A stretch of DNA of 64,000 nucleotides from Roseburia hominis (GTDB lineage: Bacteria; Bacillota; Clostridia; Lachnospirales; Lachnospiraceae), in NCBI GenBank assembly GCA_040702975.1, contig CP159990.1:3162001-3226000 (forward strand), in the 5' to 3' direction. Under the pieces are notes generated by a model. That model saw nothing but the letters and a program-made list of their open reading frames with translations. It ran no database searches and was not told where the DNA came from. The translations under genes were made by a program, and so were the position numbers. Of the stretch, positions 1 to 8,608 are shown one piece after another (the stretch's first letter is position 1; every line of letters starts with the position of its first letter).

Positions 1-265
1 AACAATTCTCTTGATTTACTTTCCTGTTTTTTTCTAAGAATTCCAAAAATTCCTCCAAATTTGTTTCGTCCAAAATTCCAAAACTTTTTTCAATCGCACT
101 CAAGATTTTTTCATTTTTTTCTTTTGTAATCTGATCCAAAACAGCCTGTTTCTTTCCCAAAAGTTTTTTACGCCGGGTTTCATATTCCTCTAAAAAATTT
201 TTCTTTTTTTCTTCCATTTTTTTTAGATCATTCTCAATTTTCTTCAGTTGCTCATGAAGTTCCAT
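1..265 (-). CDS. Small coiled-coil protein of the mobile element (C-terminus outside window)
   Basis: The reading frame starts at ATG 265 and runs off the left edge, giving 88 visible residues. A strong AAAAAGGAGG sits 9 bases before the ATG. The protein opens MELHEQLKKIENDLKKMEEK and is rich in Lys and Glu with a heptad-like pattern over about the first 50 residues, so a coiled coil is likely. A more hydrophobic stretch follows (AIEKSFGILDETNLEEF). It lies downstream of the RHH gene at 401-634 in the same direction, so it may be a relaxosome or mobilisation accessory protein. That role comes from position only; I do not recognise the family. Confidence 0.6.
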   Translation of the reverse strand, partial: MELHEQLKKIENDLKKMEEKKKNFLEEYETRRKKLLGKKQAVLDQITKEKNEKILSAIEKSFGILDETNLEEFLEFLEKNRKVNQENC

Positions 266-400
266 GCTTCTACTACCTCCTTTTTGAAAACAAAAAAAGG
301 AACACCATTTCTGATCTTCCTTCTTAAATCTATTTCTGCTTTTCCAATTTTATTGTATCAAATTCCTCTTGCTACTTCCAGGTTACTTTACGTCCGCTTT

Positions 401-634
401 TTATAGCAAAAAGGTTTTTTCTTCCATCCTTTCCTGTTGTTCCAAAATCTTCTGCACTTCTGTCAGTTCCATTAGAATTTTACTTAATAATTCCTGAGCC
501 GGATCAGTAGAGCATAAAATTTTGGCTTCCAAAAAATCTGTTGCGCTTGGGTATCTTTCCAAATTTCTTTGTTCAATTCTCTCCAATGCCTGCTGGCTTA
601 AACGAAATGTTTTTGAAATTTTTGTATTGTTCAT
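401..634 (-). CDS. Ribbon-helix-helix DNA-binding protein (partition or relaxosome accessory type)
   Basis: This 77-residue protein begins MNNTKISKTFRLSQQALERI, the pattern of a ribbon-helix-helix domain: a basic beta strand (KISKTFRLS) and then two helices (QALERIEQRNLER, SATDFLEAKIL). The C-terminal 30 residues are acidic and leucine-rich and could form a dimer or partner-contact helix. AGAAGGG precedes the ATG. Directly upstream lies the phased TGTAT array at 717-930 and then the hairpin cluster at 944-1017. RHH proteins of this size include MobC/NikA-type relaxosome proteins and ParR/Omega-type centromere binders, and either role fits. Binding to the array is inference. Confidence 0.65.
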   Translation of the reverse strand: MNNTKISKTFRLSQQALERIEQRNLERYPSATDFLEAKILCSTDPAQELLSKILMELTEVQKILEQQERMEEKTFLL

Positions 635-716
635 AATTCTTTTTCCCTTCTATTTTTTCTCTGCAACCAGTCCTCATGATCTGGATTTTTTTCTGCATGG
701 ATCTGGATTTCTATTC

Positions 717-930
717 CGTATTTATATTTGTATGACACTTGTATGCTCAAATATCTACTACTGTATATACATCTGTACTACAAGATAAAAGCGTATTCCA
801 TTCTGTATTACTTGTGTATTGCTTTTTGTATGACTGTATTGCAAAATGTATTTCTTTCCTTTATATTTGTATGTCTATTTGTATGACAAATGTATTTCAA
901 AATGTATTTTATCTGTATTTCTGACTGTAT
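717..930. repeat. Helically phased TGTAT array
   Basis: On the plus strand TGTAT (or CGTAT in two cases) starts at 717, 729, 740, 762, 792, 804, 815, 827, 835, 847, 868, 880, 891, 903, 914 and 926. Most steps are 11 or 12 bases, with one of 8, and the gaps of 21, 22 and 30 are near two or three steps. This puts the motif on one face of the helix over about 20 turns. No gene is supported here. It lies upstream of the RHH gene at 401-634, as expected for a multi-site operator, centromere or relaxosome-binding region. Confidence 0.75.
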
Positions 931-943
931 TACTTTCTTTCTG

Positions 944-1017
944 AAATCGCCTTTAGCGATTTGCAAGATACGCAAAATGTAGGACATTTTACATCTTGTT
1001 AGGGGAAACTCCCCTAA
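944..1017. other. Cluster of three adjacent hairpins, candidate oriT
   Basis: Three perfect or near-perfect inverted repeats follow each other. They are AAATCGC/GCGATTT (944-950, 956-962), CAAGAT plus AAAATGT pairing with ACATTTT plus ATCTTG (964-998), and TTAGGGGA/TCCCCTAA with a 3-base loop (999-1017). The last is followed by ATACCCCTTTTG. A hairpin beside a short conserved nick region is the usual design of a conjugative origin of transfer, and the RHH gene and TGTAT array are next to it. There is no T-run suited to termination. The nick site itself is not identified; the oriT call is inference. Confidence 0.45.
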
Positions 1018-1089
1018 TACCCCTTTTGATAAGATATCTCTATGATATTTTTCTATCTTTTTACACTCTCACCTCTCCTTTTTTCAAAA

Positions 1090-1138
1090 AAACCGTATGG
1101 AAATTTCACAATTTCATCTGCAAATTTCCATACGGTTT
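1090..1138 (-). terminator. Intrinsic terminator of the AAA ATPase gene
   Basis: A 17-bp perfect inverted repeat, AAACCGTATGGAAATTT against AAATTTCCATACGGTTT, has a 15-base loop. On the minus strand it is followed by a T-run. It lies 20 bases after the stop codon of the gene at 1158-2822 and separates that unit from the hairpin and array region. Confidence 0.8.
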
Positions 1139-1157
1139 CTCACAATTTTTGTTTTCT

Positions 1158-2822
1158 TTAAAGCTTTGGCGCCCGATCTGACATTTTCCTTTCTGTAGTT
1201 TTTTTCTTTGCAGACAAATTTTGTTTTCTTTCTGTTCCAGCAAAAAGCAATTCCGCAAAATCAACTTTCTTTTCCACATGCATCTTGTGAACTCGTTCCA
1301 GAAATTTCTCTGCATTCCAATATGAAATCTCTCCTGAAGGATTTTCCACTTTTTGATCCACTCCAAGATAAATGACGGATCTGCTTTTAACTTCTCCAAA
1401 GTTTTCCCGGATATAATTTAAAAATAGTTCATTTCTCAAATGTCTTGTCTGTTCTTCTACAATTTTATCAGAATGTTTGATTTCAAATAAATGAACTTCT
1501 TGATGTTTCTGATCCAAAATCAGCATATCTGCCTCAGCAGTTTTCTTAATTTCCGGCAATAATACACTCAATTGAGACACATAATATTCTTTTGCGTCTA
1601 CTTCCTGTAGCCATAGATATGTTTCTGATAACAAAATATTTTCCAACAGGATTCCTTTTACAAAATGATCTGCCCTCTTTTTAAATTCATTCTGATTTTC
1701 AATCTGACAAGACGCATTCCAATATTCATCTTTGGACAAAATTTCTGTCAGCGCAGTTGCCTGTGCGTATACCATCCCCGGCTGCAGAATGATTTCCAAC
1801 GGATTCTCTTTCCCTCCATGTTTCCAGGAACGATAACACGGAATTTCCAAAAAAAGATCCAATTCTTTTAAATAAAATTTCAACTCTTCCAAATCATTTT
1901 CCCGAAGCACTGTTGTCATTTCCTCACGGTCTTTTACATGCAAGGCTTTTCGTACCGCCCGGTTTACATCTTCCACTGCCAATCCATCAATGATATCCGA
2001 ATTTCTCATATTATTCAATGTAGAATACAGCGGCGCACTTTTAAAATATTTTTGAATTGCCTTCACTGTAATCTGATAACTGAATTTGTTAATCATCTTA
2101 TTGATAACAGATACTAATTCATCCTGATCATACAGCTCCGTCAAAACTGTCCTATGTTTCCTTACTTCTTCATTTTTTTCCAGTGAGTGTAGGATGTTAT
2201 TGACAATTGCAGAATTCAAATATTGATCTCTCGATTGTTTTGTTTTATATGGACTATCTGTCAATGTTCCTCCAAATTCAATATACTCATCAAGACTTTT
2301 TCCGCCAAGCAGCCTTGAGAATTCCGCATAAGACACATGAGAGGTATGAATTTCTTCTACCCGGTCATATAAAATATTCATTTCTGCCAACCCAATTCCT
2401 AAAGAATCTGTTCCGGCCACAATAATTCTTGCTCCAAGAATTGGATACCCATCAGATAATGCATTGCCATACACTTGAAAATCTTCTAGCTCTGTGATCT
2501 CATCAATGAATATATTTTTCATACCTTCCTGACGAATTAATTCGTTTAATGCAAATTGCAGCTGATACATATCACAACCTGTCTTACAAAGTAAATATAC
2601 ACTTTGTTTCTTTTGTTTTTCCGGCATTTCAGCAATACATTGCTGCATCATAACTGTTTTTCCAGTTCTCCGAATCCCATAAAGCGCACAGATTTTTCCC
2701 ATAGGAGCTGGTTCTTGTTCCACATATTCTTTTAACTTTACATAGCAGTCTCTTTTCTTTGGATATGCTGCATGTACAAATTCTTCTCCTCGGTAAATAT
2801 CTATATAATTTCTTTGCTCCAT
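1158..2822 (-). CDS. AAA family ATPase with C-terminal PD-(D/E)XK-like domain (DUF4143-type)
   Basis: This 554-residue protein has a Walker A GIRRTGKT at residues 49-56 and a Walker B IFIDEI at 103-108, followed by a sensor-like IIVAGTDS. This is the layout of the large AAA_14/DUF4143 ATPase family, common in Bacteroidota and Clostridia. A C-terminal stretch from about residue 430 reads EADMLILDQK then LFEIKHS, matching the D...ExK core of PD-(D/E)XK nucleases. GAGGG precedes the ATG. The cellular role of the family is not established. Here it sits between the secretion cluster and the oriT-like region and has its own terminator, so it is probably cargo. A defence or toxin-like role is possible but unproven. 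Confidence 0.8.
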   Translation of the reverse strand: MEQRNYIDIYRGEEFVHAAYPKKRDCYVKLKEYVEQEPAPMGKICALYGIRRTGKTVMMQQCIAEMPEKQKKQSVYLLCKTGCDMYQLQFALNELIRQEGMKNIFIDEITELEDFQVYGNALSDGYPILGARIIVAGTDSLGIGLAEMNILYDRVEEIHTSHVSYAEFSRLLGGKSLDEYIEFGGTLTDSPYKTKQSRDQYLNSAIVNNILHSLEKNEEVRKHRTVLTELYDQDELVSVINKMINKFSYQITVKAIQKYFKSAPLYSTLNNMRNSDIIDGLAVEDVNRAVRKALHVKDREEMTTVLRENDLEELKFYLKELDLFLEIPCYRSWKHGGKENPLEIILQPGMVYAQATALTEILSKDEYWNASCQIENQNEFKKRADHFVKGILLENILLSETYLWLQEVDAKEYYVSQLSVLLPEIKKTAEADMLILDQKHQEVHLFEIKHSDKIVEEQTRHLRNELFLNYIRENFGEVKSRSVIYLGVDQKVENPSGEISYWNAEKFLERVHKMHVEKKVDFAELLFAGTERKQNLSAKKKTTERKMSDRAPKL

Positions 2823-2889
2823 GATTTTTCCCTCTTTTCCTGCAATTCACTATTCTCATTCTAACATACTTTTCCCAGAAATAAAATCC

Positions 2890-3417
2890 TTACTCTACTT
2901 CCTGATATTGGTTTGTCTCTCCCGGCAAATATTCTGAAGTCTGAAACGTAAATTTTACTGATTCCTGATAAAAAATCAGCGAAACTTCTATCTGATTCCA
3001 TTCACACGCAACTGTAAAGTAAGTTCCATAATCTTTTACCGCTTTAATTAAAATTTCTACTTTTGGTATCATTTCTTTCTCTGTCACTCCATTTCCAGAG
3101 TTTTTTTCTGCCGTAAAAATTTTAAGTGCGTTCTCATACTTCTCCAAAAATTTATGATCCGCTTCTTCAAGATATGTAATAGAAATCTGTTCCGTTTTAG
3201 TATCTTCTTGCTGTTGATCCGACTTTACTTCTTCCTGCTTTTCTATCTCTTTTTCCAGCTGTCCGGACATAGATTCTCTTTTGGTCTGCGGCACTTTTTC
3301 CTCTGGTCTTTCTTTCTGTTTCAACTCTTTTTTCCCCAATATCCAGCTTATTCCAATGAACAAGATGATTACCAATATCAGTAACCCAATTCCGAAATAT
3401 ATCTTTTTTCGCTTCAT
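2890..3417 (-). CDS. Single-pass membrane protein of the conjugation cluster
   Basis: The start is ATG 3417 (MKRKKIYFGIGLLILV), because AAAGGAGA stands 4 bases before it; an upstream in-frame extension has no such site. The protein is 175 residues: a short basic N-terminus, one membrane helix at about 6-25 (IGLLILVIILFIGISWIL), a charged Lys/Glu linker, and a C-terminal domain of about 85 residues outside the cell. It overlaps the end of the cell-wall hydrolase gene by 1 turn of coding sequence and is the last gene of the secretion cluster. Its position matches that of TcpC/VirB8-like or assembly proteins in Gram-positive systems, but I see no motif that proves it. Confidence 0.65.
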   Translation of the reverse strand: MKRKKIYFGIGLLILVIILFIGISWILGKKELKQKERPEEKVPQTKRESMSGQLEKEIEKQEEVKSDQQQEDTKTEQISITYLEEADHKFLEKYENALKIFTAEKNSGNGVTEKEMIPKVEILIKAVKDYGTYFTVACEWNQIEVSLIFYQESVKFTFQTSEYLPGETNQYQEVE

Positions 3418-3427
3418 AATTTCTCCT

Positions 3428-5578
3428 TTACTTCTGCGGAACGCCTCCCGGATATACCCAGCCAATCCAACCGGTATGACCTTGACAGGTTGCTCTTTGC
3501 CATGCACACCAGTCACTCAACGATTCAATTGAAAAATGACCTACATTATTCGCTACCATTCCATTTCCAAGATAAATACCAACATGCCCATAAATAGAAC
3601 CCATATAACCGCTTCCACTTCCACAGACAATCGCTCCAGGCGGAATATTTTCCATACTGGTCGATCCAGTGGTTTTATAAGTATTCCACATATCAATAGC
3701 ATTTCCGCGTGGAATTGTTCCTGCGTTCGCTGCCATATACACTCCTGTAACCCACCGTGCGCAATAATCCGGTGTACATGGGTAAACTCCGGCATTGTTT
3801 TTAGCGGTATCAACAATCCTTTGCATTTCTTCTGTCACTTCTCCGTTATACGAACCGCCCGCTCCCTGTTGATATGTCTCGTACGTCATATTATCAAACT
3901 GATATAACTGATAACGATCCATAATCGAAATACAGGTTTCTGTATAGGTTAAAGATGTAGCCCAACCTGCTTCCCGGATTCCAGCCACAAAAAGTTTTGC
4001 CTGATCTTTCGTATAAGTTCCATCGTTCGGATTCAAATATGCTCCTACATGCTGCGCGTAATTTCCTCTGCTTAACATTGCCCCTCTCTGCTGAATACAT
4101 GCAGCATAATCCGGATAAACCGAAAAGCCCGCAACAATCTGATAATCTCCTCCGGTCGGCGTTTGCTCACCTGTTGTCATATTTACTACGGATACCGCAT
4201 ATGTATCACGTTGCGAATATTTAATTCCAAATAGGTTTTTATAGTCATATGCAAGCCTTGACAGTCCCTCGCCATTTTCACCACCTGGTCCGTAAGATCC
4301 AAATCCTGACTCTGCGATCAGCTGTGCAATTCCACTGGAAACCGGAATTCCTTTCTCTTCCTGCACTTCAAAGAACGCCTGCATCATGTCTTCTGTTACA
4401 AAAGAGGGTAAGCCATATCCCGCAGATTCTGAGCTGGTAATTGCAGATACCAAACTGATCAGCGCCATCACGGTTGTCATGATTAAAAGCAATGGAAGCA
4501 AAAATGCAATTGTTGAAGATAACAGCATCATGAGCAGCGACATCGCTGCCTGTGCAACTGCCGCAATTGCTGAAAGTAATACAGCTCCAATCCCTGCAGC
4601 CGTGTAACGCACAGCCGATGGTAATGTATCCATATTTTTATTTTCTTCTTTGACCGCTTCTAAATGCTTTTGCGCTTCACTTACCGCATAATCATTTAAC
4701 ATCGCTTTTTTCTGCAGATAGGCTCGAAAAGTCTCTGCTGTTTTTTTCCCAATTGCAGCTGCAGCTTGGGGAATATTTGTGGATGCTATCGCAGTTCCGG
4801 TTGCCAGGCTAGTTCCAGCCGCGGTTGCTCCACTACCTTTGATACTTTCTGTCGATAATGTCTTAGCATAAGCTCCCATTACTGATCCGGTCTCTTCCAT
4901 CCGGCGAGAAGATTTACAAATATTTTTATCCATCCTTTCTGAATACTTAGCTTTTGTCTGCTTAAAAATTTCTCTGCGCATTTGTGTTCCTATTGCATGA
5001 TCAGATTTTGCAATCCGGATATCTTCATGAAGAATCCGCACTGGTTGTCGTGCAACGAATTCCCTTTTATCAAGTTGTCCCGACTGAATATCTGTTTTCT
5101 TTTCAAGACTCTCTCCCAACTCCTTCCTTTCCTGCATCCGCTCATGGGGCTTTACATTTCCTTCTTCCGTTTCATGGAATTCTGACACTGCCGCCGATGT
5201 TGCTTCCAGAATTTTTGTTGTTCGCACAGTTTCTTCCTGCACTTCTGTTATTTCTCCCTGCCACGGGATAGTTTCCATTTCAGGTTGTCTCTGCCACGAA
5301 CTATGTTCCAACTGTTCTTTTCTGGTTTCCCGGATGCCTTCTTCTAAATAAGACTGTTGTTCTTTCCACGTCAGACGATTCCATGCCAACTTTTCACTTG
5401 CAGTAAGATAAGGTAATGGAGCAGCTTTTTGTAAATCATAGTTTTCGTCACATTCTTCATCCGAATCCATATGTAATGCCGTTAAATGTTCTTCTGAAAC
5501 CCGAATTCCCTGTTCCGCTATAGAAAGACCTGTGCGAGCTGTACACAGCTCTTTTTCTTTTGTTGCCTGAATCTGCAT
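3428..5578 (-). CDS. VirB1-like bifunctional cell-wall hydrolase (glucosaminidase plus NlpC/P60 or CHAP-type peptidase)
   Basis: This 716-residue protein opens the cell wall for the secretion channel. Residues 1-320 are a polar, probably cytoplasmic region. A long hydrophobic segment lies at about 325-380. Residues 390-560 look like an N-acetylglucosaminidase or muramidase domain, with the likely catalytic Glu423 in AQLIAESGFGS. Residues 585-716 form a cysteine peptidase domain with Cys606 in DYCARWV and His665 in GHVGIYLGNG. The same pairing is known from CwlT-type proteins of Tn916 and Tn1549. The ATG overlaps the VirB4 stop (TAATG), so translation is coupled. The large N-terminal region before the membrane helix is unusual for a secreted hydrolase. 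Confidence 0.85.
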   Translation of the reverse strand: MQIQATKEKELCTARTGLSIAEQGIRVSEEHLTALHMDSDEECDENYDLQKAAPLPYLTASEKLAWNRLTWKEQQSYLEEGIRETRKEQLEHSSWQRQPEMETIPWQGEITEVQEETVRTTKILEATSAAVSEFHETEEGNVKPHERMQERKELGESLEKKTDIQSGQLDKREFVARQPVRILHEDIRIAKSDHAIGTQMRREIFKQTKAKYSERMDKNICKSSRRMEETGSVMGAYAKTLSTESIKGSGATAAGTSLATGTAIASTNIPQAAAAIGKKTAETFRAYLQKKAMLNDYAVSEAQKHLEAVKEENKNMDTLPSAVRYTAAGIGAVLLSAIAAVAQAAMSLLMMLLSSTIAFLLPLLLIMTTVMALISLVSAITSSESAGYGLPSFVTEDMMQAFFEVQEEKGIPVSSGIAQLIAESGFGSYGPGGENGEGLSRLAYDYKNLFGIKYSQRDTYAVSVVNMTTGEQTPTGGDYQIVAGFSVYPDYAACIQQRGAMLSRGNYAQHVGAYLNPNDGTYTKDQAKLFVAGIREAGWATSLTYTETCISIMDRYQLYQFDNMTYETYQQGAGGSYNGEVTEEMQRIVDTAKNNAGVYPCTPDYCARWVTGVYMAANAGTIPRGNAIDMWNTYKTTGSTSMENIPPGAIVCGSGSGYMGSIYGHVGIYLGNGMVANNVGHFSIESLSDWCAWQRATCQGHTGWIGWVYPGGVPQK

Positions 5579-8220
5579 TATGATCCCGCCTTCCTATACA
5601 CCTCAGTTCCCTGTATCTTATTCAAACTCCCTTCCTGTACCAATTGCTCCAAATAAGCTTTACAAGTTTCTTCATCTTCGCCGCTGAAACGCGCTACATC
5701 TTCTCTGGATACTTCAATAGCGCTCGTAATCTGCAAAATTAGTTGTCTCATCTCCGGAGAAATCTTCTTTCCTTCTTCCGGTTTGATAGAATAGCTTCCT
5801 TTGCTCTGATGATTTTCCGCTTTCTCATGAAAATCTGTATTATAGACCTGATATAACTTATTATTTTTTCCAATCATAGCATCAAACAATACAACCTTTT
5901 TGTTCCAGACCATGACTCCTTGTCCTACTTTTCCGCGGCTAAGTGCCTGAAACTCTTTTGCACTCAATTCCTGAATCATGCTGAGACTCTGTGCATCCAC
6001 ACCTCCCTGATCCAGAAAACATTTGTAAGAACAATTCGCATAGAGTTCTGTAAGCGTCTGATTGGCAAGAGCTGCTGTAACATTTTGCATTGCCATTGTC
6101 ACAATGCCTCCAAACTTACGAAATGTGATTACTGCATTATTCAGCTGCTGTGCACTTCCTGGCTTTTTCGATACAACCTGTGTCTCATCCACAATCAGAT
6201 GTGTTGCTCTTTGAAAACGTTTGTTGTAATCCATCCGGACAGAAAGATAATGCAGGATAGTTACCATAACTGCCTCCCAGTTGTTTTCCGGTACATTTGT
6301 CATCCCAAAACCAACCAATCTTTTCTGAATTTGTACATTGGATGGATGTGCTAACATGTCACAGCTTCCTGTTGTATATTCTTCAAGGCTATTATAAATA
6401 CTTCTTACCAGTTCCTCATCATGAATACTTTTAACATGCTGCAGCTCTTTTCCAATTTCTTCCCGCAGCCAAATCAAAGTCGGTTGCTTTTTCAGCTTCT
6501 TCTGGGCAAATACCTCTTCATACATGCGTTCCGTACATCTACTGATAATGGAATCGTGCTCCTGAGTCACATTAATGTTTTTCATAGCTGCAGCGCACAC
6601 AGTCTTGGCATATTCTGTTTGTGTGGCAACAAATTTCTTCCGTATTTCTTCAGTAGCCTGAAATGCCTCCTGTGAAACTTCAAATCCGTTCAAATAAATT
6701 CCACTTTTTGGTGTTAAATCAAAATAACTGCCTCCATACCGTTCACAACTGTCAGCAAACTCATTTTGCGGATCAATAATCACAATATCATCATCTGTTG
6801 CCAAAAGTGTCTGTGATACTTCCGTCAATTTAATCATCATAGATTTCCCTGTACCAGAAAATCCAACGATAATCCCATGCGGATTCGGTAATAATTTCCG
6901 GTTCGCGATAATGAAATGTTTTGTTGTACGGTTGATTCCCATCATTTGTCCGCCAGATTCAATAATATCCTGTGCAAAATATGGTTGAAATGCGACCAGT
7001 GATGCAGTTAAAAAGAATCTCATATAATCCACTTGCCGTCCTCCGATCGGTAAAGCTGTATTCCATGCTTTTAACTGTGTGTAATCACAGGTCTCCAAAC
7101 GTACTCCTTCTTTTTTCCCGGATGCCTGCATTTCCTGTACACGTTCTGCCAACGTCTCTTCATCCTTCGCCGTGAGGATCACAAGCAGATTCATAAAAAA
7201 CCCTTTTTCATCATTGTCATCCAAACGCTCAATGTAAGATTCTATTTTCCGTTTACGTTTTTCTCTCTGATAAGATGCGGAAATTGCCGGGATTCCTCTT
7301 TTACGCTTTTCATCAATTTCATCCGAAATCGCACGTTCATTATTTACTTGAACAGCCGATAATTTATCATTAATGGCTTCTGTTTCCACTGGTGCAAAAT
7401 CCATCGTAATCAGAGATGGATAAGAAACATTTGATAGTGATCGGATAAAAGAATCTGAATTCACTGTTTTTCGATAACGTGCACCAAAAAGCACTGTCAC
7501 ATAGGTATCGCCCATAATCATAAAATTTCTGTATTGTTTGATACTCCGCGGTAAAATGTCGTTTTTCCAGTCTTTCTGCCGTCTTTTATTTTCTGGATAG
7601 TGAATATATTGCTGTTCCTGCGGCTTTCCTGGCATCGCAAATGTCTGCAACAAATTGATGCGTTCCTCTGTAGATAATGGATTGATCCGACTTCCCCATC
7701 CTTCAAATGCTTCCAATACCACCGCTTCTACTGCGTTTAAATAAATTTTAGCATGTTCTTCGTTATCTGCCCGCGCAGTAATCGTCAGATATCTAAGCGT
7801 TGTCACATTCGGATTTGTTTCTTCCAGACGTTCTTCCTGCCACTGGCGTATTCCCTGTGCAATTTCCGGATAGCTGTCCCGATGCTTTTCAGAACGAATG
7901 GATCGAAGAAATTCTTTTTTACTCTGGTATTCATTCGCAAGTGTAATTTTAAATTCTACTTCCATCGCATTGAGCCATAACATCAATTCTGTCAAGAAAC
8001 TTTTCTTCTCATTTGTATTTTTATTAATATAATTTATGTCTTCAAAAACATAACTGCGATCATAGACAGCCTGCTTTGTTTTAGGCTCAATCTGGAATAT
8101 TCCATTTTCATAAGCTTTTACAACCTGAAAGGACTGTTTCACGTTTTTAGGCAGCTTTGTTACTGGCATGGTTTTCTGTTTTTTCATCGTAAATGCACGA
8201 TTTCCATTAAATGTTGCCAA
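5578..8220 (-). CDS. virB4: VirB4-type conjugation ATPase
   Basis: This 880-residue protein powers substrate transfer and channel assembly at the cytoplasmic face. Walker A is GFSGTGKS at 453-460, Walker B is THLIVDET at about 673-680, and IIDPQNEF at about 481-488 is typical of the family. The N-terminal 400 residues match the VirB4/TraE N-domain. The last 70 residues resemble a small winged-helix-like extension. The start is TTG, placed directly after the TAG stop of the PrgI-like gene, with AAAGGAGG 7 bases upstream, so the two genes are coupled. Length and motifs fit Tn1549-like elements. Confidence 0.92.
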   Translation of the reverse strand: MATFNGNRAFTMKKQKTMPVTKLPKNVKQSFQVVKAYENGIFQIEPKTKQAVYDRSYVFEDINYINKNTNEKKSFLTELMLWLNAMEVEFKITLANEYQSKKEFLRSIRSEKHRDSYPEIAQGIRQWQEERLEETNPNVTTLRYLTITARADNEEHAKIYLNAVEAVVLEAFEGWGSRINPLSTEERINLLQTFAMPGKPQEQQYIHYPENKRRQKDWKNDILPRSIKQYRNFMIMGDTYVTVLFGARYRKTVNSDSFIRSLSNVSYPSLITMDFAPVETEAINDKLSAVQVNNERAISDEIDEKRKRGIPAISASYQREKRKRKIESYIERLDDNDEKGFFMNLLVILTAKDEETLAERVQEMQASGKKEGVRLETCDYTQLKAWNTALPIGGRQVDYMRFFLTASLVAFQPYFAQDIIESGGQMMGINRTTKHFIIANRKLLPNPHGIIVGFSGTGKSMMIKLTEVSQTLLATDDDIVIIDPQNEFADSCERYGGSYFDLTPKSGIYLNGFEVSQEAFQATEEIRKKFVATQTEYAKTVCAAAMKNINVTQEHDSIISRCTERMYEEVFAQKKLKKQPTLIWLREEIGKELQHVKSIHDEELVRSIYNSLEEYTTGSCDMLAHPSNVQIQKRLVGFGMTNVPENNWEAVMVTILHYLSVRMDYNKRFQRATHLIVDETQVVSKKPGSAQQLNNAVITFRKFGGIVTMAMQNVTAALANQTLTELYANCSYKCFLDQGGVDAQSLSMIQELSAKEFQALSRGKVGQGVMVWNKKVVLFDAMIGKNNKLYQVYNTDFHEKAENHQSKGSYSIKPEEGKKISPEMRQLILQITSAIEVSREDVARFSGEDEETCKAYLEQLVQEGSLNKIQGTEVYRKAGS

Positions 8221-8583
8221 CTATACTCCTCCTTTCCCTTTTGGCTTTTGATCCATCGTAAATACGTTTTTCCGTTCCTGGTATTCTTCCATTTCTGTAC
8301 CTAGTTCTCGTGTTCGATAAAAATAACACCATTCTCGGAACATTTCCAACATACTGTGTCCCTGATATTTAATGATTCCTAAAAAAATCACCGGAATCAT
8401 GACTGGAATTCCAAAGTAAACACAAACATTAATTGGCAGTCCTGTGATACGCCATACCGTAAACACCATAATTCCTGACAATACTAATGCAATTCCTCCA
8501 CAAAGCATCTCACTTCCGGAAAACCCTTTCCAAAACTCTGTTTTAAATTGTGTTTCAAAGTCCATATTCAAATCAATTTTCAT
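8221..8583 (-). CDS. PrgI family protein (VirB3-like)
   Basis: This 120-residue membrane protein has two membrane segments (about 29-47, LCGGIALVLSGIMVFTVW, and about 54-71) followed by a charged tail. The YQGHSMLEMFREWCYF region and the place immediately before virB4 match PrgI (PF12666), the Gram-positive counterpart of VirB3. It probably anchors VirB4 to the membrane channel. Confidence 0.82.
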   Translation of the reverse strand: MKIDLNMDFETQFKTEFWKGFSGSEMLCGGIALVLSGIMVFTVWRITGLPINVCVYFGIPVMIPVIFLGIIKYQGHSMLEMFREWCYFYRTRELGTEMEEYQERKNVFTMDQKPKGKGGV

Positions 8584-8608
8584 ATTTGCTCCTTATCTGA
8601 TTCCCGAT

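Noticed and set aside
717..930. CRISPR-like array
   Set aside because: The repeated unit is only 5-6 bases and the spacers 6-7 bases, far from CRISPR sizes, and no cas gene is near.
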